Assembly: GCF_016135805.1 (NCBI RefSeq)
Contig: NZ_JADWOX010000021.1
Location: 1 to 64,000, forward strand
Direction: 5' to 3'
Length of the DNA stretch: 64,000 nucleotides
Origin: Caulobacter hibisci
Lineage (GTDB): Bacteria; Pseudomonadota; Alphaproteobacteria; Caulobacterales; Caulobacteraceae
Shown here: positions 7,124 to 16,136 of the stretch, one piece after another
How positions within the stretch are numbered: position 1 is the first letter of the stretch
Layout: every line of letters starts with the position of its first letter
Position numbers and translations under genes: made by a program
Notes under the pieces: generated by a model
What the model saw: the letters and a program-made list of their open reading frames with translations, nothing else
The model's database searches: none
Told to the model about the DNA's origin: nothing

Positions 7124-9175
7124 TCAGTTGCAGGTGGGCGTGGCCGGCGTCGCGGAAGCCGGGATCACGGCCTTGCCGTGGAAGGTCTTGGTCACCGGCT
7201 TGGGATCGATCGGAATGCCGTCGAAGCTGATGATCTCGACCGACCAGCGCTTGCTGGTCACCAGCAGGTCGATCTCGAGGAAGGCCGAGATCGTGCCCTT
7301 CATCGCCGCGCCGCTGAACGTATAGGCCTGGGTCACCGTCACGTCGTTGATCGGCGGCTGGATGGTCGAGCCCATGGAGCCGATCAGGTCGGCCTCGAAC
7401 AGGGTCAGCTTGCCGTCGATCCCAACCTTGGCGACGAAGGCGTCGGCCGACGCCTCCAGGCCGATATTGATGTCGCCGCCGATGCCGACGCCGGCTTTGA
7501 TGTCGCCCTTGTCGCCTTGCTTGAAGGCCAGGGGCGCGGCGGTGAACACCGAGCTCGACTTGCCCACGGTCATGCTGGCGTCGAGATAGGACGTGATCGT
7601 CAGCGGCACCGGGCCGAGCAGGAAGGTGGCCGACGGGCCGTCATAGTGCTCGCTGTTGGTCTGCGGGTTGAGGGTGGTGTTGATGTTGGGATCGACCACC
7701 TTGGTCGCCGGCTTGGGCTCGGCCGCGCCGCCGCCGCCCATGGGCTGCACCCAGCGCAGTTCGTGCGAGCCGTCGATCAGCACGTCGGTCAGGCCGAAGA
7801 TGACCGTCTTGGCCCGGGCCCCGGCCGAGTTGGAGATGTCGAAGCCGGCGCTCGGCGTATATTTGTTGAGCGAGGCGTAGTTCAGGCAGAGCGAGGCGCC
7901 GAACCAGCCGTTCAGCGCCGTGCGGCCCAGGCAGTCCGAGGCGCCGGCGACGCTGAAGTTCAGCGTGCCTTCCCAGAAGGTCTTGGGCGGCGCGCCCTGG
8001 GTCTGGGTGACCGTGCCGCCGCTGCTCTGGTCGGTGAAGTCGTACAGCGTGTCGAAGGTCGAGAAGCTGAGCAGGCTGCGCATGTCGCAGGGCTTGCCGA
8101 AGCTGGCGAGAAATTGGCTCAGCTGGGCGGGGTTCTGGAACAGATAGCCGTAGAACTCCCGCGCGCGGATCACCTTGTGGACGATCCAGCCGCCGGGGCC
8201 TGCGTCCTTGTCGCACTGCTGCTTGGTGGTGGCCGTCGACACCTTGCAGGTGGCGATCTCCTTGACGACGACGTCGGCGACGATGTCCTGGCCGATCTTG
8301 GTCAGCCAGGCGGTGCCGCCGTCGCCGAAGGTCAGGGTGCAGGGGGTCTTGCACTGCATCGCCTGCAGCGGTTCGGGCGTGAAGCTGGCCAGGCTGTCGC
8401 CGCGCGCCAGCCGCAGGGCCGGACCCAGGTCCGACAGGCCGGCGGCGGTGAAACGGCGATCCGACGAGCGGGGTTGGGCGGTGATCAGCACCCCGTCGGA
8501 CAGTTCGATGATCTTCTGGCGGTTGGCGCCGGTCGCCGGCTCCAGCACGCCGCCGCGGCGAAGTCCGATCCCCGGGTCGTGGGGGCTGAAGAAGTCCGGG
8601 ATCTGCAGGGCCAGGGGAATGTCGCGGGCGAGGCCGCCGTTCAGAATGCCGCCGCCGAGCGAGACGCCCCCGGGACCCTTGCCGCCGGGGCCGCTCGGGG
8701 CGCCGGGCTTGGTGTCCCAGCCTGGCGGCTTGAGGCGAAACTTGAGGCCCAGATTATTGGTCTTGAGCAGCGGCGGCGGGCGGCCGCCGGGGCCGCGCGT
8801 CGGGGCGACCTCGCGCAGGGTGTAGCCGTAGCTGTTCAGCCACTTCTCGTGGCCGCTGAGTTCGGCCGCGTAGGACTTGGCCGGCAGCCAGTCGCCGCTC
8901 TTCAGGCGCACCTGCCAGCCCAGCGGCGTTTGCCGCTTGCCGTCGCGCGGCGCCATGGCCAGCACCTCGGTCTCCTTGAACGGTACGAAGGGGATGGCCG
9001 CGCGCGGGGTCGAGACCAGCTCGAAGGCCTGGGCCTGGAACTCGACGTGGCCGCCCAGCGGAATCCGCGGACCCGGGGCCTTGGTGGCCGTCTGGGCGCC
9101 GGCCGCGCCCGCTACGCTTAAGACACAGGTCACGATCGCCACGCACCGGGCGATACGCTCGCAAACTCGGATCAT
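7124..9175 (-). CDS. Large secreted protein of unknown function
   Basis: I do not recognise this 683-residue protein. The start at 9175 follows a good GGAGG site; a signal peptide spans about residues 1-28 (RCVAIVTCVLSVAGAAGA). After it comes a region with VEFQAQAFELV, a Gly/Pro-rich linker near residues 130-180, a middle section with paired cysteines (MQCKTPC, DCLGR, LCLNYAS), a second low-complexity spot (MGGGGAAEPKPA), and a beta-rich C-terminal part with alternating hydrophobic strands ending in PTCN. It is predicted to be periplasmic or exported. It has no obvious operon partners and faces pnp tail to tail. Confidence 0.6.
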   Translation of the reverse strand: MIRVCERIARCVAIVTCVLSVAGAAGAQTATKAPGPRIPLGGHVEFQAQAFELVSTPRAAIPFVPFKETEVLAMAPRDGKRQTPLGWQVRLKSGDWLPAKSYAAELSGHEKWLNSYGYTLREVAPTRGPGGRPPPLLKTNNLGLKFRLKPPGWDTKPGAPSGPGGKGPGGVSLGGGILNGGLARDIPLALQIPDFFSPHDPGIGLRRGGVLEPATGANRQKIIELSDGVLITAQPRSSDRRFTAAGLSDLGPALRLARGDSLASFTPEPLQAMQCKTPCTLTFGDGGTAWLTKIGQDIVADVVVKEIATCKVSTATTKQQCDKDAGPGGWIVHKVIRAREFYGYLFQNPAQLSQFLASFGKPCDMRSLLSFSTFDTLYDFTDQSSGGTVTQTQGAPPKTFWEGTLNFSVAGASDCLGRTALNGWFGASLCLNYASLNKYTPSAGFDISNSAGARAKTVIFGLTDVLIDGSHELRWVQPMGGGGAAEPKPATKVVDPNINTTLNPQTNSEHYDGPSATFLLGPVPLTITSYLDASMTVGKSSSVFTAAPLAFKQGDKGDIKAGVGIGGDINIGLEASADAFVAKVGIDGKLTLFEADLIGSMGSTIQPPINDVTVTQAYTFSGAAMKGTISAFLEIDLLVTSKRWSVEIISFDGIPIDPKPVTKTFHGKAVIPASATPATPTCN

Positions 9176-9266
9176 GTTTCGCCTCCAGGATGAGAAGGCG
9201 ATCGTCACCACTATAAAGAGAAATGCAACGTTTAAGAAACCGGCGTTACGCCAGTGGCCGCGATGC

Positions 9267-9959
9267 TCAGAATCCCGCCGTCACCGAGGCCACGACCGTG
9301 TCCGGCGAGCGGTCGCTGCCGACATAGGCCAGGCCCAGGTCCAGCGCCTTGACCTTGCGATTGACGCCCAGCGACCAGTCCCACTTGCCGTCGGGCGCGA
9401 AGGCGCCGTCCTCGTAGCCGAACTGGGCGGCGATGGTCAGGGGCGCCTTGGGCGAGGTCCAGGCGGCGCGGACATAGCCGTAGCGGTTGTCCATCCCGCC
9501 CAGGGCGTCCTGCTCGGGCGACCAGGCGAAGCCCAGGCCATAGGTCCAGTCGCCGACGGCGCGGCTGGCCGAGACCGGCAGCTCCCAGTAGTCGACGCCT
9601 TCGCCGCCCGGATAGCCGTAGCGGGCGGCCGACAGGTCGAAGGTCGTGCCGCCGGCGGTGAAGGCGTAGCCGACGGCGACGTCGAGCTCGGTGGTCGCGC
9701 CGGCATAGTCGTCGATGGTCGAGCCCCAGACCCAGCCGTAGAGGCCGTTGGCGGCCGTGGCGGTGACGCCGCCCTGCAGGGCCGGCTGCTCGTCGGAGAA
9801 GGTCACGCCGCGGAACCGGTAGTCCGACACCACGCCGATCTTGTAGCTCAGGGTCAGGGGCGCGGCCGTCGTCGCTGCGGCGCTCGGAGCGCTCTCCTGA
9901 GCCAGGGCGGGGGCGGTCATCAGGGCGGCCAGGGTCAGGCCGGCGAGGAAGGTGCGCAT
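9267..9959 (-). CDS. TorF family putative porin
   Basis: A 230-residue outer-membrane beta-barrel protein. Residues 1-20 are a signal peptide ending in APALAQ. The mature part begins with the motif typical of the TorF (Gcw_chp) family, LSYKIGVVSDYRFRGVTFSDEQPA, and continues with alternating amphipathic strands (GLYGWVWGSTID, ELDVAVGYAF, WTYGLGFAW) ending in VTAGF, a terminal aromatic as in barrel proteins. The start at 9959 puts the signal peptide at the N-terminus; an in-frame ATG further upstream gives an Arg-rich run that does not fit. Transported substrate unknown. Confidence 0.8.
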   Translation of the reverse strand: MRTFLAGLTLAALMTAPALAQESAPSAAATTAAPLTLSYKIGVVSDYRFRGVTFSDEQPALQGGVTATAANGLYGWVWGSTIDDYAGATTELDVAVGYAFTAGGTTFDLSAARYGYPGGEGVDYWELPVSASRAVGDWTYGLGFAWSPEQDALGGMDNRYGYVRAAWTSPKAPLTIAAQFGYEDGAFAPDGKWDWSLGVNRKVKALDLGLAYVGSDRSPDTVVASVTAGF

Positions 9960-10094
9960 CGAAAGCTCCGGATCTTGCCGATCCTGTCGCCCGCGACTCC
10001 TGACCAAGGTCCTTACAGCCCAGGAAAAACAACGCCTTGCGGCCATCGGCCGCACTTAACGAACCGCTAGTCGTGAAGCTCTAGGCGAAGAGGG

Positions 10095-11723
10095 GTGGTG
10101 CGCATCCCTCCCTCCCTCGAGACCCGCAGGCTGCAGGCGATCCACTGGATCGTCGGCTCGGCCGTGGTGCTGGTCGCCGTGTCGATCCTGGGCGGCCTGG
10201 CTATGATGCTGGCGGCGGCGCAGTCGCTCGACCACATCGAGACCCTGGATGAACGGGCCCTGGTCGAGCGAACGGTGCACCGCACCCTCGACCGGATGAC
10301 CCGCGAACTGACCTCGGCCACGGTGTGGGACGAGGCCTACAAGGCGATGGGCGAGCCGCTCGACGAGGCCTGGGCCGACATCAACTACGGCGAATACTAC
10401 CATCGCTACTTCAGCCACGACCTGACCTTCGCCGTCCGCGAGGACCGGATCGTCTACGCCTCGGTCGCCGGTTCGCGGGCCTCGGCGGCGCGGGTCGGGG
10501 GCCTACAGGCCGACGCCCGCCCGCTGATCGGCGCGGTGACCGCCAGCGCCCTGGCCGCCCGCAAGGCCGGCCGGGTCGACCTGGAAGGGGTGTCGACAGC
10601 CTCGGGACTCGTGCGCTCTGGCGGCGAGGTCTTCCTGGTCGCGGCCAGTGACGTCATCGCCGAGCGGCCGGAGCTGCTGGTCCAGCGACCGGGGCCGCCG
10701 GTGGTGGTGATCACGGCCCGCCGGATCGACGCCGGCTTTATCGAAGGCATGCGCGAGGATCTCGGGGTCGAGGGCCTGACCCTGGTCGCGCCCGAGGCCG
10801 CCGTGCAGCCCTTTGTCGTCCTGCACGACCGCCAGGGCCGTCCCATCGGCGCCCTGGCCTGGCCGGCCCGCAATCCGGGCATGTCGTTACTGTTGCGGGC
10901 GGGACCCTGGATCGGCCTGGCCTTCGTGCTGCTGGTCGTCGCCAGCCTGGTGCTGTTCGCCTGGCTGTCGCACGTCCTGACGTCGCTGGCCGTCAAGCGT
11001 CGGGCCCTGGTCGAGGCCAAGGAGCAGGCCGAGGCCGCCAATCTGGCCAAGAGCCAGTTCCTGGCCAATATGAGCCACGAGATCCGCACCCCGCTGAACG
11101 GCGTGCTGGGCATGACCCAGATCATGGCCGCCGGCGAGCTGCCGGCCGTCCAGCGCGAGCGGCTGGGGATCGTCGAGGAGTCGGCCAAGGCCCTGCTGGC
11201 CCTGCTGACCGGCGTGCTCGACATCGCCCGGCTCGAGGCCAGGGCCGTCGGCCTGCGCCAGGAGGCCTTCGACGTCGAGGACGTGGTCGAGGCCAGCTGC
11301 GCGGCCTTTTCCGGCGCCGCCGCCAGCCGGCGGATCGGCCTGACCTGGTCGGTCGCCGAGGGATGCCGCGGGGCCTGGACCGGCGACGCCATGCGGCTGC
11401 GCCAGGTGCTGGGCAATCTCGTCGCCAACGCCGTCAAGTTTACCGAGGCCGGCTCCGTTCGGATGACGGTCGCCGCCGTCCCGCAAGGACTGGCCTTCAC
11501 CGTCGCCGACACCGGGGTTGGCGTGGCCGCCGAGCATCTGCCCAGGCTGTTCGAGACCTTCTCCCAGGTCGACGCCTCGTCGACGCGGTCGCACGGCGGC
11601 TCGGGCCTGGGCCTGTCGATCTGCCGTGAGCTGGTCGAGCTGATGGGCGGGACGATCGGCGTCGAAAGCGCGCCGGGCGCCGGCTCGACCTTCCGCTTCG
11701 AAATCCCGCTGACCCGGGCCTAG
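10095..11723 (+). CDS. Membrane sensor histidine kinase with CHASE4 domain
   Basis: A 542-residue sensor kinase. Two transmembrane helices (about residues 17-40 and 263-290) bracket a periplasmic CHASE4-type domain with the WDEAYKAMGEPLDEAWADINYGEYY motif. A short coiled linker leads to HisKA (NMSHEIRTPLNGVLGM, phospho-acceptor His328) and a complete HATPase domain with N, G1 (DTGVGV) and G2 (HGGSGLGLSI) boxes. No receiver domain is fused and no response regulator gene is adjacent, so the partner is elsewhere. Start is one of two tandem GTG codons at 10095/10098, after GAAGAGGGG. Confidence 0.85.
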   Translation: MVRIPPSLETRRLQAIHWIVGSAVVLVAVSILGGLAMMLAAAQSLDHIETLDERALVERTVHRTLDRMTRELTSATVWDEAYKAMGEPLDEAWADINYGEYYHRYFSHDLTFAVREDRIVYASVAGSRASAARVGGLQADARPLIGAVTASALAARKAGRVDLEGVSTASGLVRSGGEVFLVAASDVIAERPELLVQRPGPPVVVITARRIDAGFIEGMREDLGVEGLTLVAPEAAVQPFVVLHDRQGRPIGALAWPARNPGMSLLLRAGPWIGLAFVLLVVASLVLFAWLSHVLTSLAVKRRALVEAKEQAEAANLAKSQFLANMSHEIRTPLNGVLGMTQIMAAGELPAVQRERLGIVEESAKALLALLTGVLDIARLEARAVGLRQEAFDVEDVVEASCAAFSGAAASRRIGLTWSVAEGCRGAWTGDAMRLRQVLGNLVANAVKFTEAGSVRMTVAAVPQGLAFTVADTGVGVAAEHLPRLFETFSQVDASSTRSHGGSGLGLSICRELVELMGGTIGVESAPGAGSTFRFEIPLTRA

Positions 11724-11736
11724 TCCGGCGTCGGCC

Positions 11737-12333
11737 TCAGGCCCGTCCGGCCTGGGCCGACAGGTGATCGGCGGTGATGCCGATCTTGGCCAGGGCCCGC
11801 GTCCACTTGCTGTCGTGGTCGTCGTCGAACAGCAGGCCCTCGTCGGCGTCGCAGATCAGCCAGACATTGTCGCGCAGTTCCTGCTCCAGCTGGCCGGGGC
11901 CCCAGCCCGAATAGCCCAGGGCCAGGATCGCCCGGCGGGGGCGCTGGATGCGGCTGCCCAGGGCGTCGAGGGCGTCGCGGGTCACCGTCAGGGCCAGGCC
12001 GTCGGCCACCGGCGACGTCGATTCCGGCGAGCTGTAGTCGTCGGTGTGCAGCACGAAGCCGCGCTCGCGCTCGACCGGTCCGCCCAGCATGACCAGGTCG
12101 CTGGGGGCGCGCACCTCCGGATCCACGCCCAGCTTGTCGAGCAATTCGTAGACGGTCAGCCCCTCGACCGGGCGGTTGACCGCCAGGCCCATGGCCTGCT
12201 CGTCGTCGTGCGAGCACAGATAGACGACGGCGCGCTCGAAGCGCGGATCCTCGATGCCGGGCATGGCCACCAGGAGCCGGCCGGTCAGGAATTGGCCTTC
12301 GCCGTCGAGGAGATCGGTCTCGGGAGCGTCCAT
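11737..12333 (-). CDS. YqgE/AlgH family protein
   Basis: The 198-residue product matches the YqgE/AlgH (UPF0301) family: FLTGRLLVAMPGIEDPRFERAVVYLCSHDDEQAMGLAVNRP, then a GGPVERERGFVLH segment and an LALGYSGWGPGQLEQEL motif. The biochemical role of this family is not settled. ATG 12333 is preferred over a TTG seven codons upstream because family members start close to the GQFLTG motif. It converges on the kinase gene before it. Confidence 0.87.
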   Translation of the reverse strand: MDAPETDLLDGEGQFLTGRLLVAMPGIEDPRFERAVVYLCSHDDEQAMGLAVNRPVEGLTVYELLDKLGVDPEVRAPSDLVMLGGPVERERGFVLHTDDYSSPESTSPVADGLALTVTRDALDALGSRIQRPRRAILALGYSGWGPGQLEQELRDNVWLICDADEGLLFDDDHDSKWTRALAKIGITADHLSAQAGRA

Positions 12334-12445
12334 CTGTTGAGGATCGGCACACAACGCGTCGGTTTCAAGTCAAACCGCGTTATTGGCGAACCGATCCGGA
12401 CGCTTTATCTCCGGACGGCCCTTTCAAGCACAGGATTCAAGAGAC

Positions 12446-12928
12446 ATGGCGATCAAGGTTGGCGACGCGCTTCCGGCGGCCACGTTCATGACCAGCTCGG
12501 CCGAAGGCCCCAAGCCGGTCACCTCCGACGAACTCTTCAAGGGCAAGACCGTCGCCCTGTTCGCCGTCCCCGGCGCCTTCACGCCGACCTGCTCGGCCAA
12601 GCACCTGCCGGGCTTCAAGGAAAAGGCCGCCGAACTGAAGGCCAAGGGCGTCGACACGATCGCCTGCGTCTCGGTCAACGACGTCTTCGTGATGAAGGCC
12701 TGGGGCGCCGACCAGGGCATCTCCGACGAGGTGCTGCTGCTGGCCGACGGCAACGGCGACTTCACCAAGGCGCTGGGCCTGGACTTCGATGGTTCGAAGT
12801 TCGGCATGGGCGTGCGCTCGCAGCGCTACTCGCTGGTCGCCAAGGACGGCGTCGTCGAGACGCTGAACGTCGAGGAAGCCGGCGAATTCAAGGTCTCGTC
12901 GGCCGACTACCTGCTGGGCCAGCTGTAA
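12446..12928 (+). CDS. Peroxiredoxin of the Prx5 type
   Basis: A 160-residue thiol peroxidase that reduces hydrogen peroxide and alkyl hydroperoxides. It has the Prx5 active-site motif VPGAFTPTCSAKHLPGF with the peroxidatic cysteine near residue 49, then the INDVFVMKAW segment (here VNDVFVMKAWG) and the RSQRYSLV strand with the conserved Arg. ATG 12446 gives the family's usual N-terminus (MAIKVGDALP) and follows AAGAGA; an in-frame upstream start would add 21 unrelated residues. Confidence 0.9.
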   Translation: MAIKVGDALPAATFMTSSAEGPKPVTSDELFKGKTVALFAVPGAFTPTCSAKHLPGFKEKAAELKAKGVDTIACVSVNDVFVMKAWGADQGISDEVLLLADGNGDFTKALGLDFDGSKFGMGVRSQRYSLVAKDGVVETLNVEEAGEFKVSSADYLLGQL

Positions 12929-12939
12929 GCTTTCCCGCT

Positions 12940-12972
12940 CTCGCCATCCCGGCGCTTTGCCGGGGTGGCGAG
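12940..12972. repeat. Hairpin shared by two convergent genes
   Basis: A 14-bp stem with one G-T pair (12940-12953 with 12959-12972) and a GCTTT loop fills the space between the peroxiredoxin and the convergent metalloprotease gene. No T-run follows on either side. It probably protects or ends transcripts from both sides and looks like a REP-type unit (CCATCCCGGC...). Confidence 0.5.
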
Positions 12973-12974
12973 AT

Positions 12975-13709
12975 CTACGCCGAGATCGCGTGCAGCTGCG
13001 CCGCATGGGCCCGCAGCCACGCCCGGTGCGGCGCCGGATCGCCGACCAGGGTCTCGCACAGCGCCCAGAACCGGGGTCCGTGATTGGCCTCGATCAGGTG
13101 GGCGCATTCGTGGGCGACGACATAGTCGGCCACCGCCGCCGGGGCCAGCACCAGCCGCCAGCTGTAGCGGATCGCCGCCGGGACGCCCGGCCGCGCCGGC
13201 CGGCATGAGCCCCAGCGCGCCTTGGGATCGGCCACCGCCACCGACGGCATCGGTCGCGCCAGGCGTCCGGCGTGATAGGCCGTCCGCTCGGTCAGTTTCT
13301 CCAGCGCCTCGCGCTTGACTAGCCGCAGGATCTTCAGGCTCCAGTTGGCGTCGTCCGGGGCGATCAGGGCGTCGCCCGTGATCCGCGCCCGGCCGGGACC
13401 GACCTCCAGCCGATAGGGCTTGCCCCACACCTTCAGCACGCCGCCCGGCTCAATCACCTGGCGGCCTGGCAGGGCGGCCAGCTGCAGGCTCATCCAGCCG
13501 GCCTTCTCGTGGGCGAAGGCCACCGCCTCGGTCAGGCGGCGCGGCGTGGGGGCGATGGCGACGATCTCGGACTTGGCCCGGTCGACCCGCAGCGACACCC
13601 GCCGGGCGCGGCCATCGACCTTCAGCCGCAGCGCGCAGCCCTCCACCTCCAGCCGGTCGCCGTCGGCGAAGCGTTTCGGGGCTTTCGGCTGCGGGCGGAA
13701 GAGGTTCAT
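12975..13709 (-). CDS. YgjP-like (M48-type) zinc metallopeptidase
   Basis: A 244-residue cytoplasmic protein of the YgjP/DUF45 family. The zinc-binding HExxH site is seen as VVAHECAHLIEANHGPRFW near residues 200-220, preceded by the family motif KARWGSCRP. The N-terminal half has the RRVSLRVDRAKSEIVAIAPTPRR region typical of the family. No signal peptide is present. Members are proposed metal-dependent hydrolases, and the substrate is unknown. Confidence 0.85.
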   Translation of the reverse strand: MNLFRPQPKAPKRFADGDRLEVEGCALRLKVDGRARRVSLRVDRAKSEIVAIAPTPRRLTEAVAFAHEKAGWMSLQLAALPGRQVIEPGGVLKVWGKPYRLEVGPGRARITGDALIAPDDANWSLKILRLVKREALEKLTERTAYHAGRLARPMPSVAVADPKARWGSCRPARPGVPAAIRYSWRLVLAPAAVADYVVAHECAHLIEANHGPRFWALCETLVGDPAPHRAWLRAHAAQLHAISA

Positions 13710-13821
13710 CGTCCCTTAGATCGCGCCCGCCGCCGTTCGGCGCAAGAGGCGGCGTTGACCGCGCCCCGCATGAAACCTACCTTGGCGATAACGGCGTTAT
13801 TTCTCAATTGAGGGGTGTGGC

Positions 13822-14766
13822 GTGGCGGTGCTGTTGAAAGTCCCCGCGCGCGCGGATCGCAGCGCCGCCCTGGCCGCGACCATTCGCGACCATGTCAGGA
13901 CGGGCGCGCCCTTCGGATCGGGCCATGCGGTGCTGGCGGCCTTGAGCGCCTGGGTCTACCGCACCTTCCACAAGCCCTCGACCGAGGCCACCGAGCCGTT
14001 GTGGATCGGCAAGCTGGGCCTTCTGGCCCCCGTCGGCCCGGCCAACGACAAGCCCAGCGGCTACGACGCCTTCGCCTTCTACGCCCCCGGTCCGGCCGAA
14101 CTGGTGGTTGTCAATCGCGGCACCGACAGCGAGCTGGACTGGCTGCTGAACTTCAAGTCGGCGGTGCTGCACGACACTCGGACGGTCACCGCGGCCCTGG
14201 CCTACGCCCTGGCGGCGCATGCGGAGCTGGTCGCGCGCGGGCTGCCGGTCAATCGGGTCACCTTCACCGGCCATTCGCTGGGCGGGGCCATGGCCGAGGC
14301 CCAGGCGGCGCTGTTTCGCCAGGCGGCCAGCCTGCCGGTGACCTTGCCGATCTCGGCCACGGGCTTTGCCTCCGCGCCCTTCGCCGCCGCCATCCGGATC
14401 GTGGCCGCGGCGCGCGGCGGGGTGGTGGACGCCCAGGCCATCGCCGCCAGCCGCCACTACATCCGGCCCAACGACCCGATTCATCTGACCGATGTGGCCG
14501 GGACGCGGCTGGCGCCGGTGATCGCCGAGGACCTGAACCTCTATGGCGTGGTCAAGCAGACCAACGGCCCGCCCAAATCCGCCTTCGACACCTTCTCGCT
14601 GATCGGCAATCCGATCGCCCACGACTCGTTCCTGTATCACCAGTTCTGGGACCGGAACGGCGCGTTCCATATCGTCCGGCACCTGAAGGGCGCCTTCCAT
14701 CTGTGGGACGAGGCCGAGCCCGAGCGAACCGCTCTGGGCCGCAGCCTGCCGCCGGAGTTCGCCTAG
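13822..14766 (+). CDS. Class 3 lipase-like protein
   Basis: A 314-residue alpha/beta hydrolase with the lipase box GHSLGGAMAEAQAAL (Ser152) and the FYAPGPAELVVVNRGT strand upstream, as in class 3 lipases. There is no signal peptide, so it should act in the cell. The start is GTG 13822 after AGGGG. Its TAG stop overlaps the TAG stop of the convergent PHB depolymerase gene in a shared CTAG. An intracellular lipase beside phaZ could act on the same storage granules, but that is inference from position. Confidence 0.7.
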   Translation: MAVLLKVPARADRSAALAATIRDHVRTGAPFGSGHAVLAALSAWVYRTFHKPSTEATEPLWIGKLGLLAPVGPANDKPSGYDAFAFYAPGPAELVVVNRGTDSELDWLLNFKSAVLHDTRTVTAALAYALAAHAELVARGLPVNRVTFTGHSLGGAMAEAQAALFRQAASLPVTLPISATGFASAPFAAAIRIVAAARGGVVDAQAIAASRHYIRPNDPIHLTDVAGTRLAPVIAEDLNLYGVVKQTNGPPKSAFDTFSLIGNPIAHDSFLYHQFWDRNGAFHIVRHLKGAFHLWDEAEPERTALGRSLPPEFA

Positions 14767-16028
14767 GCCTTCTTGCCGCCGAAGTTGGGGTCGCTGCGCA
14801 GGATGAAGTCGCGGACCTTGGGATAGATCTCCTCGCGGAACCGCCGGCCGTTGAACACGCCGTAGTGGCCCACGCCCGGCTGGACGTAGTCTTCCTTCAG
14901 CTCGGCCGGGATGTTGGCGCACAGGTCGTGGGCGGCCTGGGTCTGGCCGATGCCGGAGATGTCGTCCTTCTCGCCCTCGACCGTCATCAGGCCGATGTCG
15001 GTGATCGCCGCGGTGTTCACGTGGCGGCCGCGATGCATCAGCTCGCCCTTGGGCAGCAGGTGGCGCTGGAAGACGATGTCGATGGTCTGGAGATAGAACT
15101 CCTCGGTCAGGTCCAGCACCGACAGGTACTCGTCATAGAAATCCAGGTGCTTGTCGGCGCTGTCGCCATCGCCGTCGACCAGGCTGTGGAAATAGCGCTG
15201 GTGGGCTTCCTGGTGTTTCTCGGCGTTCATGCTCATGAAGCTGGCCAGCTGCACGAAGCCCGGATAGACGCGCCGGCCCATGCCCGGATAGGGCGCGGGC
15301 ACGGTGTAGATCATGTTCGACTGGAACCAGGTGAAGGGCTTTTCCTCCGCCAGGTTGTTGGTCACGGTCGGCGACAGGCGCGCGTCGATGGGCGAGCCCA
15401 TGAAGGTCATGCTGGCCGGGCGCGAGGGATCGTTGTCCTCGGCCATCAGGGCGGCGGCGGCCAGCACCGGCGGTCCGGGCTGGCAGACGGCCAGCACGTT
15501 GGGGCGCGGCCCCAGCACCCGCAGCATGTCGCGGATGTGGTCGATATAGTCGTGGAAGTCGAAGCGGCCCTGCAGGACCGAGACCTCGCGGGCGTTCTGC
15601 CAGTCGACGATGAACACCGCGTGGTCGGGCAGGAAGGCCTCGACCGTGCCGCGCAGCAGGGTCGCGTAGTGGCCCGACAGGGGCGCGACGATCAGCACGG
15701 CCGGGTCCAGCTCGAAGCGGCCGGCGCGGCGCATGTCGGACATGTCGCGATCGAACTGGATCAGGCGCGCCCAGGGGCTCTGCCAGACGACGGTCGGGCG
15801 CACGCGCACGTCGACGTCGTTGATCTTGACGCTGTCGATGCGCCAGTCGGGCTTGCCGTAACGGCGGGTGACATTGGAGAACAGGTCGGCGCCGGCATAG
15901 AGCCGCCGGCCCAGCTCGCTGTTGGCGGCCGGATTCAGGGGCGAGCCCCAGAAGTCCCTGGCCGCGCGGGCCGCGAGGCGCAGCGGGGTCGAGGCGTAGA
16001 AGCTCGCTTCGTGCAGGGCGTACAGCAT
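14763..16028 (-). CDS. phaZ: Intracellular polyhydroxyalkanoate depolymerase PhaZ
   Basis: A 421-residue protein matching the intracellular PHB depolymerases that mobilise storage granules. The nucleophile motif is the cysteine type seen in Ralstonia PhaZ1: VCQPGPP with Cys182, almost the same position. Further marks are the N-terminal MLYALHEASFYASTPLRLAAR, FIVDWQNAREV, and a C-terminal VEGEKDDISGIGQT and GVGHYGVFNGRRFR giving the Asp and His. ATG 16028 is chosen because GGAG lies just upstream and the family begins here; an in-frame start 10 codons earlier is less likely. Confidence 0.92.
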   Translation of the reverse strand: MLYALHEASFYASTPLRLAARAARDFWGSPLNPAANSELGRRLYAGADLFSNVTRRYGKPDWRIDSVKINDVDVRVRPTVVWQSPWARLIQFDRDMSDMRRAGRFELDPAVLIVAPLSGHYATLLRGTVEAFLPDHAVFIVDWQNAREVSVLQGRFDFHDYIDHIRDMLRVLGPRPNVLAVCQPGPPVLAAAALMAEDNDPSRPASMTFMGSPIDARLSPTVTNNLAEEKPFTWFQSNMIYTVPAPYPGMGRRVYPGFVQLASFMSMNAEKHQEAHQRYFHSLVDGDGDSADKHLDFYDEYLSVLDLTEEFYLQTIDIVFQRHLLPKGELMHRGRHVNTAAITDIGLMTVEGEKDDISGIGQTQAAHDLCANIPAELKEDYVQPGVGHYGVFNGRRFREEIYPKVRDFILRSDPNFGGKKA

Positions 16029-16136
16029 GCCGTCTCCAGCGATTGTGCAATGCAGCATAACACGCCGACGGTTAAGAAGGTACAGCCCAGAGGTGACCTA
16101 GCGGCATTGCGCCGTAAAAATGGGCGGTGGTCCCGT

